Assembly (NCBI GenBank): GCA_036172665.1
Contig: CM069876.1
Location: 44,175,001-44,239,000, forward strand
Length of the DNA stretch: 64,000 nt
Source: Prosopocoilus inquinatus
Lineage: Eukaryota > Arthropoda > Insecta > Coleoptera > Lucanidae
Direction: 5' to 3'
Positions 31,441 through 44,491 of this stretch are shown piece after piece. A model generated the notes under the pieces. That model had not been told where the DNA came from. It ran no database searches and saw only the letters and a list, made by a program, of their open reading frames with translations. Each line of letters begins with the position of its first letter. The first letter of the stretch is position 1. Made by a program: the position numbers and the translations under genes.

Positions 31441-34300
31441 GCGCGTGAAAGTAATAGTGCAAGAAAAAGATGAGAAAATATCATCAAGAAACACACACTC
31501 CCGACATCTCCTGGCTTTTAGAATAACCAAACCTATTTAAAACTTGACAAAAAAAAAACTAAATTAAAAGTAAATTGTTGACCAACAAATTGATGGAATA
31601 TTTGATGGAAGTGAATAGGCAAAGAGGAATGAATAAAAAAAGACGGTGGCATGAAAGTGTAAAAAAAAGAAGAGAAAATGAGAAAAAGAAATAAAAACGA
31701 GGAAGACACTTCCAACATCTTCAGATAGAGGGCTTTTAGAATGAGGGACCACATCTGAGACGCGGAAGGAACGAAAAACTAAGGGAAAATTAAATTGCTG
31801 GCCGAGACAAATGGATGGAACATTTGCCGGAAATGAGTAGGCAAGAAGAAAAAAAGACAGTCGTATAAAAGCGTAAGAAAAAGAAGGGAAAATAAGAAGA
31901 AAAAACAGGAAGAAAACATTAATAAACACACGACCAACATTTCCAGATAGAAGGCTTTTAGAACGAACGAGAAAAAAAAACATTTGACGGTTGAACAGAA
32001 AATGGATAGAACATTTGATGAAGATAGATAAAATATTTGATGGAAGATGGATAGAATATTTGATGGAAAGTGGATAGAATACTTGATGAAAGATGGATAC
32101 AAAATTTAATAGAAGATGGATAGAATATTTGTTGGAAGATGGATAGAATATTTAACGAAAGATGGATAGAACAGAAGTCAGTAGACAAAAAACAGTCGCA
32201 TAGAAGTGTGAGAAATAGAAGAGAAAACAAGAAGAAGAAGAAGAAGAAATAAACACACGTCCAGCATTTCCAGATAGACGAAAAAAAAACACATTTGACG
32301 CTTGAAGAGAAACTGGACAGAATATTTGATGGAAGCTAGTAAGCAAAAAGGAAGAAAAGACAATGGCTGAAGAAAAAGAGAAAATAAGAAAGAAAAAGCG
32401 AAAAAAGCATAAACCAGTTTTCAGCATGAATAAAACCATTTGAATCCTTAAAGAATTAAAGGAGGAAAATTATAAACTAAGAAAATAGTTTTTAATCTTT
32501 AACCGGACGCTATAAAAATTGGGAAGTATGCTCAACGTTTCGCTATCTTTTGACAGGTTCGTCAGGATTGAAAAAAAAATAAATAAACAAACAAACAAGT
32601 TGTGTTCGCTTAAAGGTCAAAAATTATTTTCTTGCAAATTTCATTGGACAAGAGTCGACTTCGATTATCGAAAATTAAACCGTCGATCAAGAAAGATGGA
32701 AGGAAGAAGCAGCAAGGAACGGCAAAGAAAGACAAAATGTAAAATGAAACAAGATGCATCGAACTACTTCTAGTTCTACTTCAGCACTAGATAAAGAAAT
32801 AAAGAGGATGGAAAATTACTTACTTGGAAAGCAGAATTTCAGAGGAGAGATTAGAAGCCGGAGGAAGCAGAAGAGATAGAGCAAAATGGAAGGAGGTAAA
32901 CAAGTGAAATGAAAAACATAAGAAGAGGTAATCCAAAAAAAAAAAAACTTTGCCTTGAACTGAATAAAAGAAAATAAAGAAAGTACTTTTGATCAAAAAG
33001 AAATGAAAGAAAAGAGGAAGAAGTTAGAAATAGAAGAATAGAAAAAGAAATAGAAGAAATTAGAGAAGAAGACCTGAATTGGAAAAAAGTAAAGAAAACG
33101 CCCGATTAAAAAGGAAGAAGATGTTTGAATTACATGGAAGAAAACTTATGAAGAATTTACCAAACGAAAGAGACAAGAAACGAGAAATACAAACGCAGAA
33201 ATCGCGCAAAAAAACGAAGTCATATCAAATGAAGGAGTACTCATTTGGAAAGCAGAATAGTCGAAGAAAATTTAAGAGGCAAAAGGAAAAGGGAAAAACC
33301 GAAGGAGGTAAACAAATGAAAGAGAAACACATGAGAAGAAGCAATCAAAACAGATAGTATAATAATTATTACGGCGAAAGGAAACATTCGGAAAAAACAA
33401 AAAAAAAATCGACAGTGCTCTAGCGATGTGTGAGACCGCCAGCCACCATCTCAAAGAAAAGAAAAAAAAATGTATTTAATCTGTACGATGTGTCAATTGT
33501 AATATGGGAAAACTGGCGCAAAGAATGACGAAACTTGAACAAAAGATTAAGAAGAAAAAAAAAGAAACAAAATACCGATTGTTCGAAAATCCAGGCGATA
33601 GGAAAGTATCAGAAGAAACAATTTCAAAAAGAAATTTAAAAGAAAAAGAAAGAAAAACCAAAATAGACGCCTTTAGAGCGATGGAATAAAGAAAGCTCGA
33701 ATTAAAAAAAAAAAAACGACCTAATACGAAGCAAGAGGTGGGCGAAAAAAAAAATATGAGACAACTGGAACAAAGAATGACGAAATATGAACAAAAGATG
33801 AAGAGGAAAAAAAACAAAAGACTGATTGTTCGAAAGTCAATGCGATAGGAAAACAAAAGAAGAAACTATAATATCAAAAAAAAAAAAAAATAAACAAAGG
33901 CGTAGAAATTTAATAGAAAAACAAAAGAAGACGCCTATAGAGCGGCGGAATAAAGAAAGCTCGAGATAAAAACCGGCGAAATACGAAGCAAAAGATGAGA
34001 CAAAAATGAAAGCTGATAAAAAGAATGAAAGAAGATAAATTACTTCGACCAAAAATAATTGAAACAAACAACGTGGGAAATACGGAATGCAAAGAAAACA
34101 AATGAAGATCGACATTTCTGGTGCGAAGTGCTTGCAAGTTAAACGTCAATAGAGAGCAAAAGAAGAAGAGCGAACACGAAAAAAAAAAATGAATACCAAA
34201 AAAGAAGTAAAAAATTAAATTGAAAGAAAAGGTCAATTTTATAAAGATAGTAGATTTCTTTTTATTTTGCACGTAAGAATAGACAAAAAATATAATGGAA
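31440..34300 (+). repeat. Purine-rich degenerate arrays
   Basis: The plus strand is nearly all A and G. From 31.5 to 32.4 kb, units repeat GAAGAAAAYAARAAG with CATTTCCAGATAGAAGGCTTT, then TAGAAYGA (near 31721 and 31939, with a variant near 32262). From 33.5 to 34.0 kb a ~250-bp unit with CAAAGAATGACGAAA, then TGAACAAAAGAT, is duplicated (33519, 33772). Lysine-rich or phenylalanine-rich frames in both strands are composition artefacts. Confidence 0.7.
31990..32175 (+). repeat. 23-bp minisatellite
   Basis: About eight copies of GATGGATAGAATATTTGATG plus GAA, in register, inside the purine-rich block. Confidence 0.9.
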
Positions 34301-35028
34301 TGCGAAGAAACAAGTGAAAGTCTGATTTTATTTTCAAAAGCTTGGCGCGGAAATGTTATTCTTAATTCGTTCTTGGCTTCTTTCTGTGTGCAAAAAAGGA
34401 CAAAGAACTACAAGCAAATCCAGCTTGATTTTATTCTCAAAAGCTTTCTTGGTTAATTTTCTTGTTCTATTTCTTTTACAAAGAAGTAAACGAAAGCTTA
34501 CTTGATTTTCAAAAGCTGCTCGTCGGAAATCGTTAATTTTTCATTCTTTCCGAGCTTATTTCTTGTACACAAAAAGAAACAAAAGAAAATGAGGAAACAC
34601 AAAGAAACAATGAACGCTCGATATAACATTCAAAAACCTCACGCCGTCGATTTTTTTATTAGTTTTCTTCAGCTTTTTTTGCTCCAAAAGATGAACTAAA
34701 TATTAAGGAAAAACAATCGAACAAATTAAAGCTTGATCTGATTATTAAGAGCTTCACACCGGAAATCATTGATCTACATTTATTCCTTTTTCGGCTACTT
34801 TAATTTTGATTCTTCATTTTTTCATTCAAGCAACTTCTTTCGGCTTCTTTTTACACACAAATTAGACAGACTTTCTTTTTAAAATAATTATTATACAGTT
34901 TTGTTTTTAAATGTTATTTTTTCCTTCAAAATAAAATCTGGAAGAACCGACACTCCAGCAGTGGCGTAACTAGAAGTGAAGCCGCCGGGTTGCAAAATGT
35001 CTAACAGCGCCTTGCGTTTACTTATTAT
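34300..35028. other. AT-rich DNA, transposon end
   Basis: CAGTGGCGTAACTAG at 34966 resembles the left terminus common to several hAT-like elements. Nothing else is recognised. GCTTGATTTTATTCTCAAAA and relatives recur two or three times around 34.3-34.5 kb. Confidence 0.35.
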
Positions 35029-35234
35029 CAGGGAAAAGAATTCGGGCCACTTGTTCCGCGAACAATACGAAAATTTAGTACTCGGACTGTATTAGCCCCG
35101 CCCACAATAAACTTTGACGAAATGAGAACGCGCTCCTTCCCCTCCCACTTAATAATAATTCAAGGTGATGAGGGCAAATAGTACATTCGGCGTGAAATGT
35201 ATCCAACACTAAGTTGCCTGAATTCTTTTCCCTG
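35029..35234. mobile_element. 206-bp hAT-type MITE (CAGGGAAAAGAATTC family)
   Basis: Inverted ends CAGGGAAAAGAATTC and GAATTCTTTTCCCTG, flanked by a perfect 8-bp duplication CTTATTAT (35021-35028, 35235-35242). Non-coding. Relatives lie at 43.94-44.48 and 53.0-53.2 kb. Confidence 0.85.
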
Positions 35235-35242
35235 CTTATTAT

Positions 35243-36067
35243 TGACAAAGTAAAACTGAAAAATTTCAAATCAAAACTGCTTAACTTAACTTCTGGTGTC
35301 AAGAATTGTCAAAATTTCGAAATACTCCTGAAAACTAGCGCCAAGCGAAAATACTTTTCAATTGTTTCTCAAGCACTCTCACGTGAGAGTTGAAATGAGT
35401 TTAATGACCACTAGTTTACTATTCATCACATTCCTCGACGGTCGAGCTCTTGTGCAAACGTTACCGATTTCAAAAAAAAAAAAAAACAATAGCGACTCCG
35501 ACGTTATCGAAAAACTTTTTTTTTAGAGGAGAGTTGTTCGATGAGCCGTATCGTCGACAGTCGGGGGCTATTATTTATGACTATAAGATTTTAATGGTTT
35601 TACTGGAAACTTTCCTTTCAGAAGACAAAAGGGGTTTGTTTGCCGGCCAGGGCAGAAACTAGGCGTTCGGCGAACGTGGAACAGATTCGCAGAGATTACG
35701 CAGTTCCTCGACTTGTTTCCATTATGCGAGGGCACAATGCGAGGTCCGACGAGGACGACAGGGCCATTAAACCGCCGAGAAATCAAAGCCTGCTTTAATA
35801 AACCCCTTCATAAAATAAAAACCTCGATTTTAAATTCCGTCGACAATTAAAAAAAAATGTGTAGGTATTATCTATATTTGAAGGAGGCTCTGTGGCTGAA
35901 AAAGTTTGGGAACCGCTGTGCTAATTAGTACGAGCTCAACGTTAAAATCGTTGAGTGAAGTTTCAGAATCGGCATAATCCGTGAATCAGTGATATTTATA
36001 AGCCGAAAAAATTCATCATCATTCAGTGTTATGATGCAATAAGACAAATCCAGCCAGCGAAATCAGT
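35243..36067. other. Single-copy DNA with a lone hAT-like right end
   Basis: AAAGTTTGGGAACCGCTG ends at 35918 and is the right terminus of a hAT-like element of unknown extent. The 35520-35660 stretch is open on the plus strand behind pyrimidine-AG sites but encodes nothing recognised. Confidence 0.35.
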
Positions 36068-39000
36068 CAGGGCCGGCGCAGGGTAAGTAAGGCTTGAGGG
36101 CATCGAAGCAAGGCGGGCCGCCAAATTATTTTAATTAAAAAACGATTAAAGGGTAGCTCAACTCGAACAATCTCAAGGTCAAGCAAACTCGATCTGACCC
36201 AACCTAACTCCATCTAACACAAGTAAAGAATTAAGAAAGATAAGAAATGTTAAACAAATTGAAAGTAAAAAAAAGTTACAAAATCAAGCTACAAAAAATA
36301 TGTTAATTGAAAAACGAGTAAAGGGCAACTCAACTTGAACAATCTCAAGGTCAACCGAACTCTATCTGACAATTGAACTCAAGTCTATTTAACCCAAGCA
36401 ATACAATTAAAACTAAAATAAAAACAATCAAAAAATTAAAGTAGACAAGAAATTGTCAACGTTCATCGAATTCAACTGAACCCAATCTAACTTCATTCAA
36501 CCCAATTAAAAAAAGAAAGAGAAGAAATGTTAAACAAATTAAAATTAAAAAAAAGTGTTACAAAATCAAGCTAAAGAAAATCTCAAGGTCAACCCAACTC
36601 AACTGAACTCGACCTAATTGTATTTAATTGAAGCAAATAATGAAAAAACGATTAAAGCGAAATTCGACACGAATGTCAAGGTCAACCAAACTCGACTCGA
36701 AAACGGAACTCTTTTCAACTAACGTCAAGGTCAATCTAACTCAACTGGCGTCAACCTAACTTCATCTAACAAAAGTAAAAGATCAAAAATTACAAGAAAA
36801 GGTAAAGGTTTTAAAAAAAAAATTAAAAATCAATTAAAATGAAGCTTAGCCAACGTCGAAGTCAAGTCAACCCAACTTCATTTGGCACAAGCAAAAAAAA
36901 TAAAAGTTACAAGAAAAATTAAAAGTGTAAAAATTGTTAAAAAATTTAAGTTCAATTAAAATGAAGGTCAACCAAACTCGACTCGAAAACGGAACTCGTT
37001 TCTATTTAACTCAAGCAAGCAAAACAATTAAAAATCAAATGACAATTAAAAAAAATTAAAGTGAAAAAAATTGAATGAAAAAAGATTTTCAAGTCAATCC
37101 AATCTAACTGCACTCAAGCTGATTCCATTCAACCCAAGTTAAAAATTTAATAAAACAAGTACTTAAAAAATTAAAAGTAAAAAAAAATATTAAATTTGTA
37201 CATGGATTAAGACGAACCTTAATAAATGTCAAGGTTAACTAAAAAAAAAATTAAAAATGTTAAAATTTATGGATTAAAGTTCAGTTGAAGATCAATCCAA
37301 CCCAATTGACATCAACCTAATACAAGTAAAAGTTACAAAAATTACAAATACAAGAAAAATTAAAATCGGATTTATTTAAAAAAAATTAAAATGAAGCTCA
37401 ACAAACGTCAAGGCTAACCCAACTCAATTGACCTAAATCTAGCTGTATTTAACACGAGCAAGAAATTAAAAATTGCAAGAAAAATTAAAAGTAGAGTAAA
37501 CTTGTTAAAAATAAAAAATTGTAGGAAAATTAAAAGCAGTGCAAAATTGCTAAAAAAGAAAAATTAAGTGTAAAAATTGTTAAAAATCAATTAAAATGAA
37601 GTTCAACCAACGTCAAGGTGAATTCAATCCAATTGGCGTCAACCTAACTTCATCTACCAAAAGTAAAAGATAAAAATTAAAAACAAAATAAAAGAAAAAT
37701 GAAAAGTAAAGGTTTAAAAAATTTAAAATTAATGAAAATGGAGCTCAGTCAACATCGAGGTCAAGCTAATCCAACTCCATTTAACACAAGCAAAAAAATT
37801 AAAAATTATAAAAAAAATTAAAAGTGTAAAAATTGTTAAAAATTAAAAAGTTCAGCTGAAGATCAACCCAACCCAATTGACATCAACCTAATACAAGTGA
37901 AAGTTACAAAAATTGCAAGAAAAATTAAAATGTAATTAAAAAGAAAAATTAAAATGAAGCTCAACAAACGTCAAGGTTAACCCAACTCAACTGATCTCAA
38001 CCTTGCTCCATTTAACACGAGCAAGAAATTAAAAATTGCAAGAATAATTAAAAGTAGTGTAAACTCGTTAAAAATAAAAAATTGAAATGAAATTAAAAGC
38101 AGCGCAAAATTGCTAAAAAAGAAAAATTAAGTGTAAAAATCGTGAAAAATTAAAAAATCAATTAAAATGAAGATCAACTAACGTCAAGGTCAATCCAAGC
38201 CAACTGGCGTCAATCTAACTTCATTTAACAAAAATTAAAGATAAAAATTAAAAGAAAAATTAAAAGTAGAGGTGTAAAAAAAATTAAAATTCAATTAAAA
38301 TGAAGTTTAGCCAACGTCTAGGGTAACCCAATCCAACTCCATTTAATACAAGCAAAAAAAAAATAAAAATTACAAGAAAAATTAAATTAAGTGTAAAAAT
38401 GGTTAAAAATTAAAAATCAATTAAAATGAAGTTCAACTATCATCAAGGTCGATCTAACCCATCTGGCGTCAACCTAACTTCATCTAACAAAAGTAAAAGA
38501 TAAAAAGCTACAAGAAAAATGAATAGTAAAGGTTTAAAAAAAATCAAAACTCAATTAAAATGAAGTTGAAGCAACATCAAGGTCCCAACCCAATCCAATT
38601 GATCTCAACCTGACTCCATTTACCGCAAGCAAAAAAATTAAAAATTGCAAGAAAAATTAAAGGTAGGGTAAAAATTGTTAAAAATTAAAAATCAATTAAA
38701 ATCAAGCTCCAACAATCTCAACGTCAACATAACCCAATCTAGTTCTATTTAACCCAAGCGAAAATGTAAAGAAAATATAAAATAAATGAACTACAAAAAT
38801 CCGTTAAATGCCAAACTTAATTTCTTTCGTATTTTAGAATTGCCACTCACAGCCAAATAAAAATTAATTCGCCCAGTTTGGTCGCCAGTTACCACGGTTT
38901 ATAATCGCCCTTTTGGCGATAAATCGCCATGTTTGGCAACACTGTCTGACTTTAAAATCGCTTACGAAATAATTTTTCTATGACGATTACCTTTTAAGTT

Positions 39001-39316
39001 ACAAGTTAATTTCGTTAGATTTTTTTTTTTTGAAAGTGGTTCGAAGTCGAGCAAAAATTTTTATCATAAATTTCGGAAACATATTAAATAAATTCATTTA
39101 CAAAAAAAAATCTGGCAACTATGGAATTACTTACGATAACTTTTTTTTGCAATCGATTTCGCACTCTTTAAGAACTGATACTGTCAGCCTACAAAAGATG
39201 TACACTATTTTTTTTTTTTCTATCACGTGAATTTGAATTTGTTTCTTTTTCTTTTTGGAAAAGGACGCCAGTTTCTGTTTTGCATAAGAGAGCCGACCAC
39301 CCTTCCTCCGGCCCTG
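36068..39316. mobile_element. ~3.25-kb hAT-like non-autonomous element carrying an array
   Basis: It begins CAGGGCCGGCGCAGGG and ends CCTCCGGCCCTG, so the termini form a 9-bp inverted pair CAGGGCCGG. The flanking octamers AAATCAGT and AAGCCAGC agree at only 5 of 8 positions, so the target duplication is decayed or the ends belong to different insertions. Inside is the TCAAGGTCAA minisatellite; no transposase was seen. Confidence 0.45.
36130..38790 (+). repeat. TCAAGGTCAA-rich minisatellite, block 2
   Basis: Units of about 100-170 bp alternate an AACYCAACTGRCSTCAACCT / CATTTAACACAAGC box with AAAAATTAAAA spacers. The core TCAAGGTCAA is exact at about 36171, 36344, 36582, 36676, 36723 and 38182, with one-base variants in most other units. 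Same family as 16.3-18.3 kb. Confidence 0.8.
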
Positions 39317-40073
39317 AAGCCAGCCATCGCGTTTAAATATAATTATTTCTTTGGTAATCACGAAACGAGAAACAGTCGTCTGCTACGTGTTCTTGTAAGG
39401 TGAAGGCGGTTTTGCATGAATGTTTCAAAACTAAAGTCATAAAATAAAAGCTAAAATCTTGCTTGAAGCTGCAAGGGAGGAAGCTTTATTAACCGACCCT
39501 AAATTCATAATATCTACAGCTTCGTGGGGTTGGCCGAAAAAAAACTTTGGTATCCTCGTTTTTATTTTTTATTTATTTTTTTTAACTGCATCATAAACAC
39601 TCCTGGTGTTAGGCACTGTGTTTTCACACGAGCTGATAAATTACGAGACGGAAATTGCTAAGTAAATGCGTGACAAGCGGCAGTTGAGCTTCCATTATGT
39701 TTCACTGGCATGTGTACGAAAATAAAATAAAATAAAATAAAATGAAAAAAAAAAACGTATGTTGTATTATATTACGTTTGCTTTAGTGAAAAATCGATGG
39801 TTCGTACAATAAAAATATTTCAGCTTGAAAAATAAACCGCCAAAATTATGCTGCTGTGCCATGACCAGACTTGATATTTCATGATCGATGTAGAGTCCTT
39901 CAAAAATTAATAAATCATTTTTGAGAATCGGGGGTTTATGTTTGCGAGTTGAAAACATTTGTCCTGCCTAACAAACAGCAACTTATTGTTAAACAAACTT
40001 AATTGAACTTAAATTTCTATAGCAGTTCACTCCTTTCAGAACAATGTGGAACTCTCCTGTAACCCAGCGTTTC
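39317..40073. other. Single-copy AT-rich DNA
   Basis: No gene recognised. A short (AAAAT)n run lies near 39721. Confidence 0.4.
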
Positions 40074-41589
40074 CCAAACTGTGGGGGGGGGGGGGTGCCT
40101 AAGTCTTCAAAGGGGGGGACAGGAGTATAAATATAAAAAAATTGAACGCAAATTGCAACTAATTTATCAACTTATTTTTTACAAGAAATTATTATGCATC
40201 CCTTCCCACCCCCTTTAACATCTTTATTTTTTACTTAAGAAAGAAGTCTTTACTAAAAAAACTTACATAGACTAATTCAAAGTTTTTGCTGTTATTTACA
40301 GAAAAACAAATGAACATCGCATAACTGAGATATAAACTGAAATTTTAGTTTTTTAATCGGAAAACTTCGTATTATTTTTAATTATTTGGTATCTGAAATA
40401 ATAATCGCCTTTCTTTTTCTTAAACAAATTTTATCTTTTAAAACTTTGTTTATTTAAAACGTAACATTGTGTCTAAGAGGCGATTATTCATATTCTATAG
40501 CACGGGTATATCGACCCTTTGGAGGTCGATGAAGACTTGAAAGGGGTCGATGAACTTTTATTAAGGGTCCGCTAGGGGTCTTTCAGGGTGTCGCAGTTGT
40601 TAAGTCTTGTGTAATGAAGGTCTTGTTGAATAGTTTATAAAAAAAGTAAAAAAATTACATACAATATTAAAAGAATTTGAATTAGCCCGTATAAAGGAGA
40701 AAAAAAGACGTTCAATTGATTTTCAAAATCAAAACACTCCTAAAATACGAATAAAATCGAATGAAATAAAAACAAAAGACAATCGTCAAACAAGACAGGA
40801 CGAAAATAAATAAATTGCGTGAAACTCATTAATAACTCAAATCGATATAAACTGACTTTCACCAGAACCAAAAATTTAATTCAATTTAATAATTAAAAAA
40901 GAAAATAAATTCGCCGAAAATAGCGATCATTCGGAGGAATTCAAATGTAAAATAAAATTAAATTAAATCGTGTAAAAAAAGAAATAAAAGACGTTCATTT
41001 GATAATTAAAAAAATCAAAAGTCATGTCAAATAAAATCAAATCGAAGAGAAAGCAAGTAACAAGATGATTGGTTGTTAATTTCAAAGTAAAAAACAAAAC
41101 GAATGAAATCGATTAAAAGAAAAAAACAAAGCTCCATCAATTGATTATATTAAAAGTTAAATAAAATAGAGGCAAGTGAGGATTCTATAAAAAAAGGGTG
41201 ATGATAAAGTTAGAACGAAAATAAATAAATTATATAAAACTAACAATAAGTCAAACTGATTTAAAAATTGTCAAATTTTGTCACGATCCAAAGAATAATC
41301 TGTAAATTTTAACAAAACTGGGCGATCAGTGAATAAATTAAGAACAAAATAAAGTCAAATCAAATAAAGGAGAAAATAAAATGGCAATCAATCGACCGGG
41401 TTCATGTGTAAAATAAATTCACACTCAATAAACGAAAATCAAAACAAAGCAGGGAAAAAATAATGGTAAATAGTAGTTAAAAAATAAAAACAAAACGAAT
41501 AAAATATATTAAAAGAAAGGGAAAGGGGGGCGTGAATCATAATATAGCTCAAAAGGGGGTCGCAAAACCTAAAAGTTTGGGAAACGCTG
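40074..41589. mobile_element. ~1.5-kb hAT-like non-autonomous element
   Basis: Left end CAGCGTTTCCCAAACTGTGG, right end AAAAGTTTGGGAAACGCTG. The flanking octamers CTGTAACC and CTCTAATA are only partly alike. The left end has a 14-G run. The interior from 40.6 kb is the A-rich array family (AAAACAAAAGACAATCGTC and similar), with no transposase. Its right 0.55 kb is also part of the large inverted repeat. Confidence 0.55.
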
Positions 41590-43408
41590 CTCTAATAGAA
41601 TTAATTTCTATGACATCTGACATCGATGAGGCCCCTATTTTTTCTGAAGTCCTGGTCAAGCTCATCCAAACACGGTGATAATCCTTGGCATTTCGACGAT
41701 GGCCTGACTGGGAGAAGTGGCTTCGGTGATGGAAGTTTCACTTTTCAAAGACAGGAGGCGATTGGATGTATGATAGCTGGTGTGTATGTGTGTACGCTAA
41801 ACTGCAAGATAAAGCGCTTGGCGTGTGCGTGTACGCCAAACTACAAGACAGAGCGCTGAGCGCGCACGTTTGTACGTACAGGTAGACGATAGAATGGCAT
41901 TATTAATAAGTTTGTCTTATCATAAGAGTGGCATTGAGCCGGATTCTAAAAAGCGCGCTGGAAACAAAAGAGAAAACGATTTTTCCCGCGCTATTCTTAG
42001 CCCTTCAAACGAGAGTTATCGAGAAAAAGTCATTCTTTATAAAAGTTAGTTCTAAAACTACCAAAAATGTTATTGAAAATGATAAATTCCATTTGATAGC
42101 TGAGAAAAATAAAAAATTGTATTTAAATTTTCATAAAATATGGCAAAGTGCAAACATTTTGGGTAAAATCATGTTAGGCGGTCTTGTCAGTTATTGTTAC
42201 TAATTTATGTGAAAAAATATTCAGGCGAGAATGCTTTTTTCGCCAGAGGACGCACTCTTCAAAGACAGGATAGTTAAAAAACAGAACGAATAAAATATAT
42301 TAAAAGAAAGGGAAAGGGGAGCGTGAATCATAACATAGCTCAAAAGGGGGTCGCGAAACCTAAAAGTGTGTGAAACGCTGCGTGTAACCGCTAGCACCAT
42401 CTAGGGCGCCTCCGAGAAGTTCTGGAATCTTCGCCTGACTCACAGATGGGCTTGATTACCAGAAAAGAAAATCGATTTAACGATATGCACGGCACGTAGA
42501 AAAAACTATTTTTCATTTTCCGGCTCCTATTTCTCTCACACTCACAGTTCAGTAGTTTTTTTTTTGTTTTAATTTTTCCTTTTTAAATAAAAGGGCTCGG
42601 ATCGTACGACTTTAATGCAAATTTAATAGGGGGGAGTAAATCCCGCTCCTTCAAACAACAAATTAAACTGCGTTGTTAATTAGTTCGAGAACTTGAAAAG
42701 AGGTCTTCATTAAAGCAAGTTCCAATTAAATTTTTCGAGGAAACTTCGTCGTTATAGGATCTGCAAAAACTCATTAAATTCAGAAAAAGAAATATCGCCG
42801 TCATCATCGATCGATCGGTCAGCGGTTAATTCCGTCTCTATTTCAACTATAAAATCATAACTAATGGGCGGAGAGGTCCTCCTCGATAACGGCAACAAAC
42901 AGATCAATAAATTAGAGTTCAACTCTTTACAAATAAATTATTGCTTTCGAACGAGTGGCTACTTGGAATTTTACAGTCCCGTGAAGTTCGCGCAAACTGC
43001 ATTGCATATTTAAATTGTCTGTGCAAAATTAAAAAGATGGGCGGCGTCGGCTCACATTCTTCTTCGTTCGGTAAGCGAGAGTTAGAAAGTTAGTTTCGGA
43101 AACAAGTAAGTTTGAAATTCGCTGAGAAGCTAAATTTTTCATTAATCAGTTGCGCGAATTGTAATAAACGATAGGAGATAAATTTATAACGTATTAAAAC
43201 GCGTTCAAGGTCAGAAAAAAGTAAAGTCGGCTGAATTTTCCGAGGAGTTGGACGCGGTGTTCGCAGCAGAATGAGATCGAGCCTGCGGAAATTGCAATAT
43301 TGCACCCAATTATGCACTCGATTACGGTCTTTTCATGCACAAAAAGTAAATCGTCTGATGTCCCCGCTTGCGTGCGAATCAAATTCAAGCAGAACGAAGC
43401 CTATAATA
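41033..43408 (+). repeat. Large inverted repeat, left arm
   Basis: About 2.4 kb, matching the reverse complement of 50567-52992 almost throughout. In order it has the right part of a hAT-like element, a 0.65-kb segment with short broken open frames (41626-42203), a second AAGGGGGTCGCGAAACCTAA end (near 42360), and single-copy-like DNA to TTCAAGCAGAACGAAGCCTA. Frames near 41.9 kb and 43.1-43.3 kb recur in the other arm only because of the duplication. Confidence 0.85.
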
Positions 43409-43938
43409 ACGATTATGGCTGACGGAAAGCAAGCTCCCGAATGCAGTTTTCCCTGACATAATTACGCGTTCCGTTTCTCGTTTGAAGTTTCTAATCTTTT
43501 ATTTTAATTAAATTTTTTGGATCGGCCAGTTTCTTGAATTTGAAATTAATTTCGTGAATGAAGGTAAAACTCTTCACGGTTTTTTATTTATGCAATGCTA
43601 GGTCAAAAAGCGATCGTAGTTAGTTATTTCTTCATTCGCTTAAACTGAGGACAGTGAGTAAGAAAACGCGTAAACAGGTCAGGAACTCCGAATTTCAATG
43701 AGATAAGACGACTTTTCGTATGCTCCAGACGCCCTAACCGGCTTTTTACGCCTTTAATTTTTTATGCTAGTGGGAGGCATTTTTTTTCTATACATGGAAA
43801 ATCCCCAAGCGATTGCATAATATAGTGCAACTTCTGCAGGCTTGACTTGCGCTCTGTTTCGAATATCGTTGTGCTCGCGGCCAATCTTCCAGAATTGAAC
43901 GACGCTCACCTTGTACGACGTGTTTTATGCATTATAAT
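43409..43938. other. Spacer with a scrap of the hammerhead retroelement
   Basis: TGCAATGCTAGGTCAAAAAG, then CGATCGTAG (43591-43619), is the reverse complement of the 5' block of the ribozyme element. A diverged copy of the ~270-bp unit at 48.4 kb (AAATTAATTTCGTGAATGAA) sits just before it. 43795-44010 is repeated directly at 44145-44370. Confidence 0.5.
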
Positions 43939-44483
43939 CAGGAAAAAGAATTCGGTTCACTTAAGGTAGGACGCTTTTTACGCGGATTATACAATTTACT
44001 CCTTCCGAAACTCCTATACATCTAGTTGTTATTGAGTGAGAGGGGAAGTAGTAGTAGAGTGCGGGTGTTCGTACCCCGCAGAAATTCTTGTAGGCGGGGC
44101 TAATACAGTAATCTTAAATCGTGTAAAATATACTTGGAAAGCGTGGAAAATCCCCAAGCGATGGCAGAATTGAGTGCAACGTTGCACTCCTGAAGGCTTG
44201 ACCTCGCTCTGTTTCGGACGGGCGGCGTTGTGCGCGCGGCCAATTTTTCAAACGACGCTGACCTTGTAGGAAGTGTTTTTATGCGTTATAATTAGGGAAA
44301 AGAATTCGTCCCACTTAGGGTTGGACGCTTTTTAGGCGGACTGTCTATTTACTCCTTCTGAGATTCCGATGCACCTATTTATTATTGAGTGAGGAGTGAA
44401 GGGGTACAGTAAATTCTTGTAGGCAGTCCCGCCTAATTAGCTAATACAGTCCGCGGAACAAGTGGGCCGACTTCTTTTTCCTG
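43939..44483. mobile_element. 545-bp hAT-type element with internal duplication
   Basis: Ends CAGGAAAAAGAATTCGG and CCGACTTCTTTTTCCTG, with a perfect 8-bp target duplication ATTATAAT on both sides (43931-43938, 44484-44491). A second internal left end (AGGGAAAAGAATTCGTCCC at 44291) shows that two family members are joined. Confidence 0.8.
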
Positions 44484-44491
44484 ATTATAAT

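Noticed and set aside
31533..34272. Phenylalanine-rich minus and lysine-rich plus ORFs
   Set aside because: Explained by purine-strand composition; the same artefact appears at 6.7-8.0 kb.
23080..35918. CAGCGGTTCCCAAAC and AGTTTGGGAACCGCTG as the two ends of one 12.8-kb hAT element
   Set aside because: Flanking octamers do not match, and unrelated repeats lie between; treated as separate lone ends.
41626..42203. Overlapping ORFs in the left inverted-repeat arm as a transposase remnant
   Set aside because: Three short frames without any recognisable transposase motif; their presence in the other arm only reflects the duplication.
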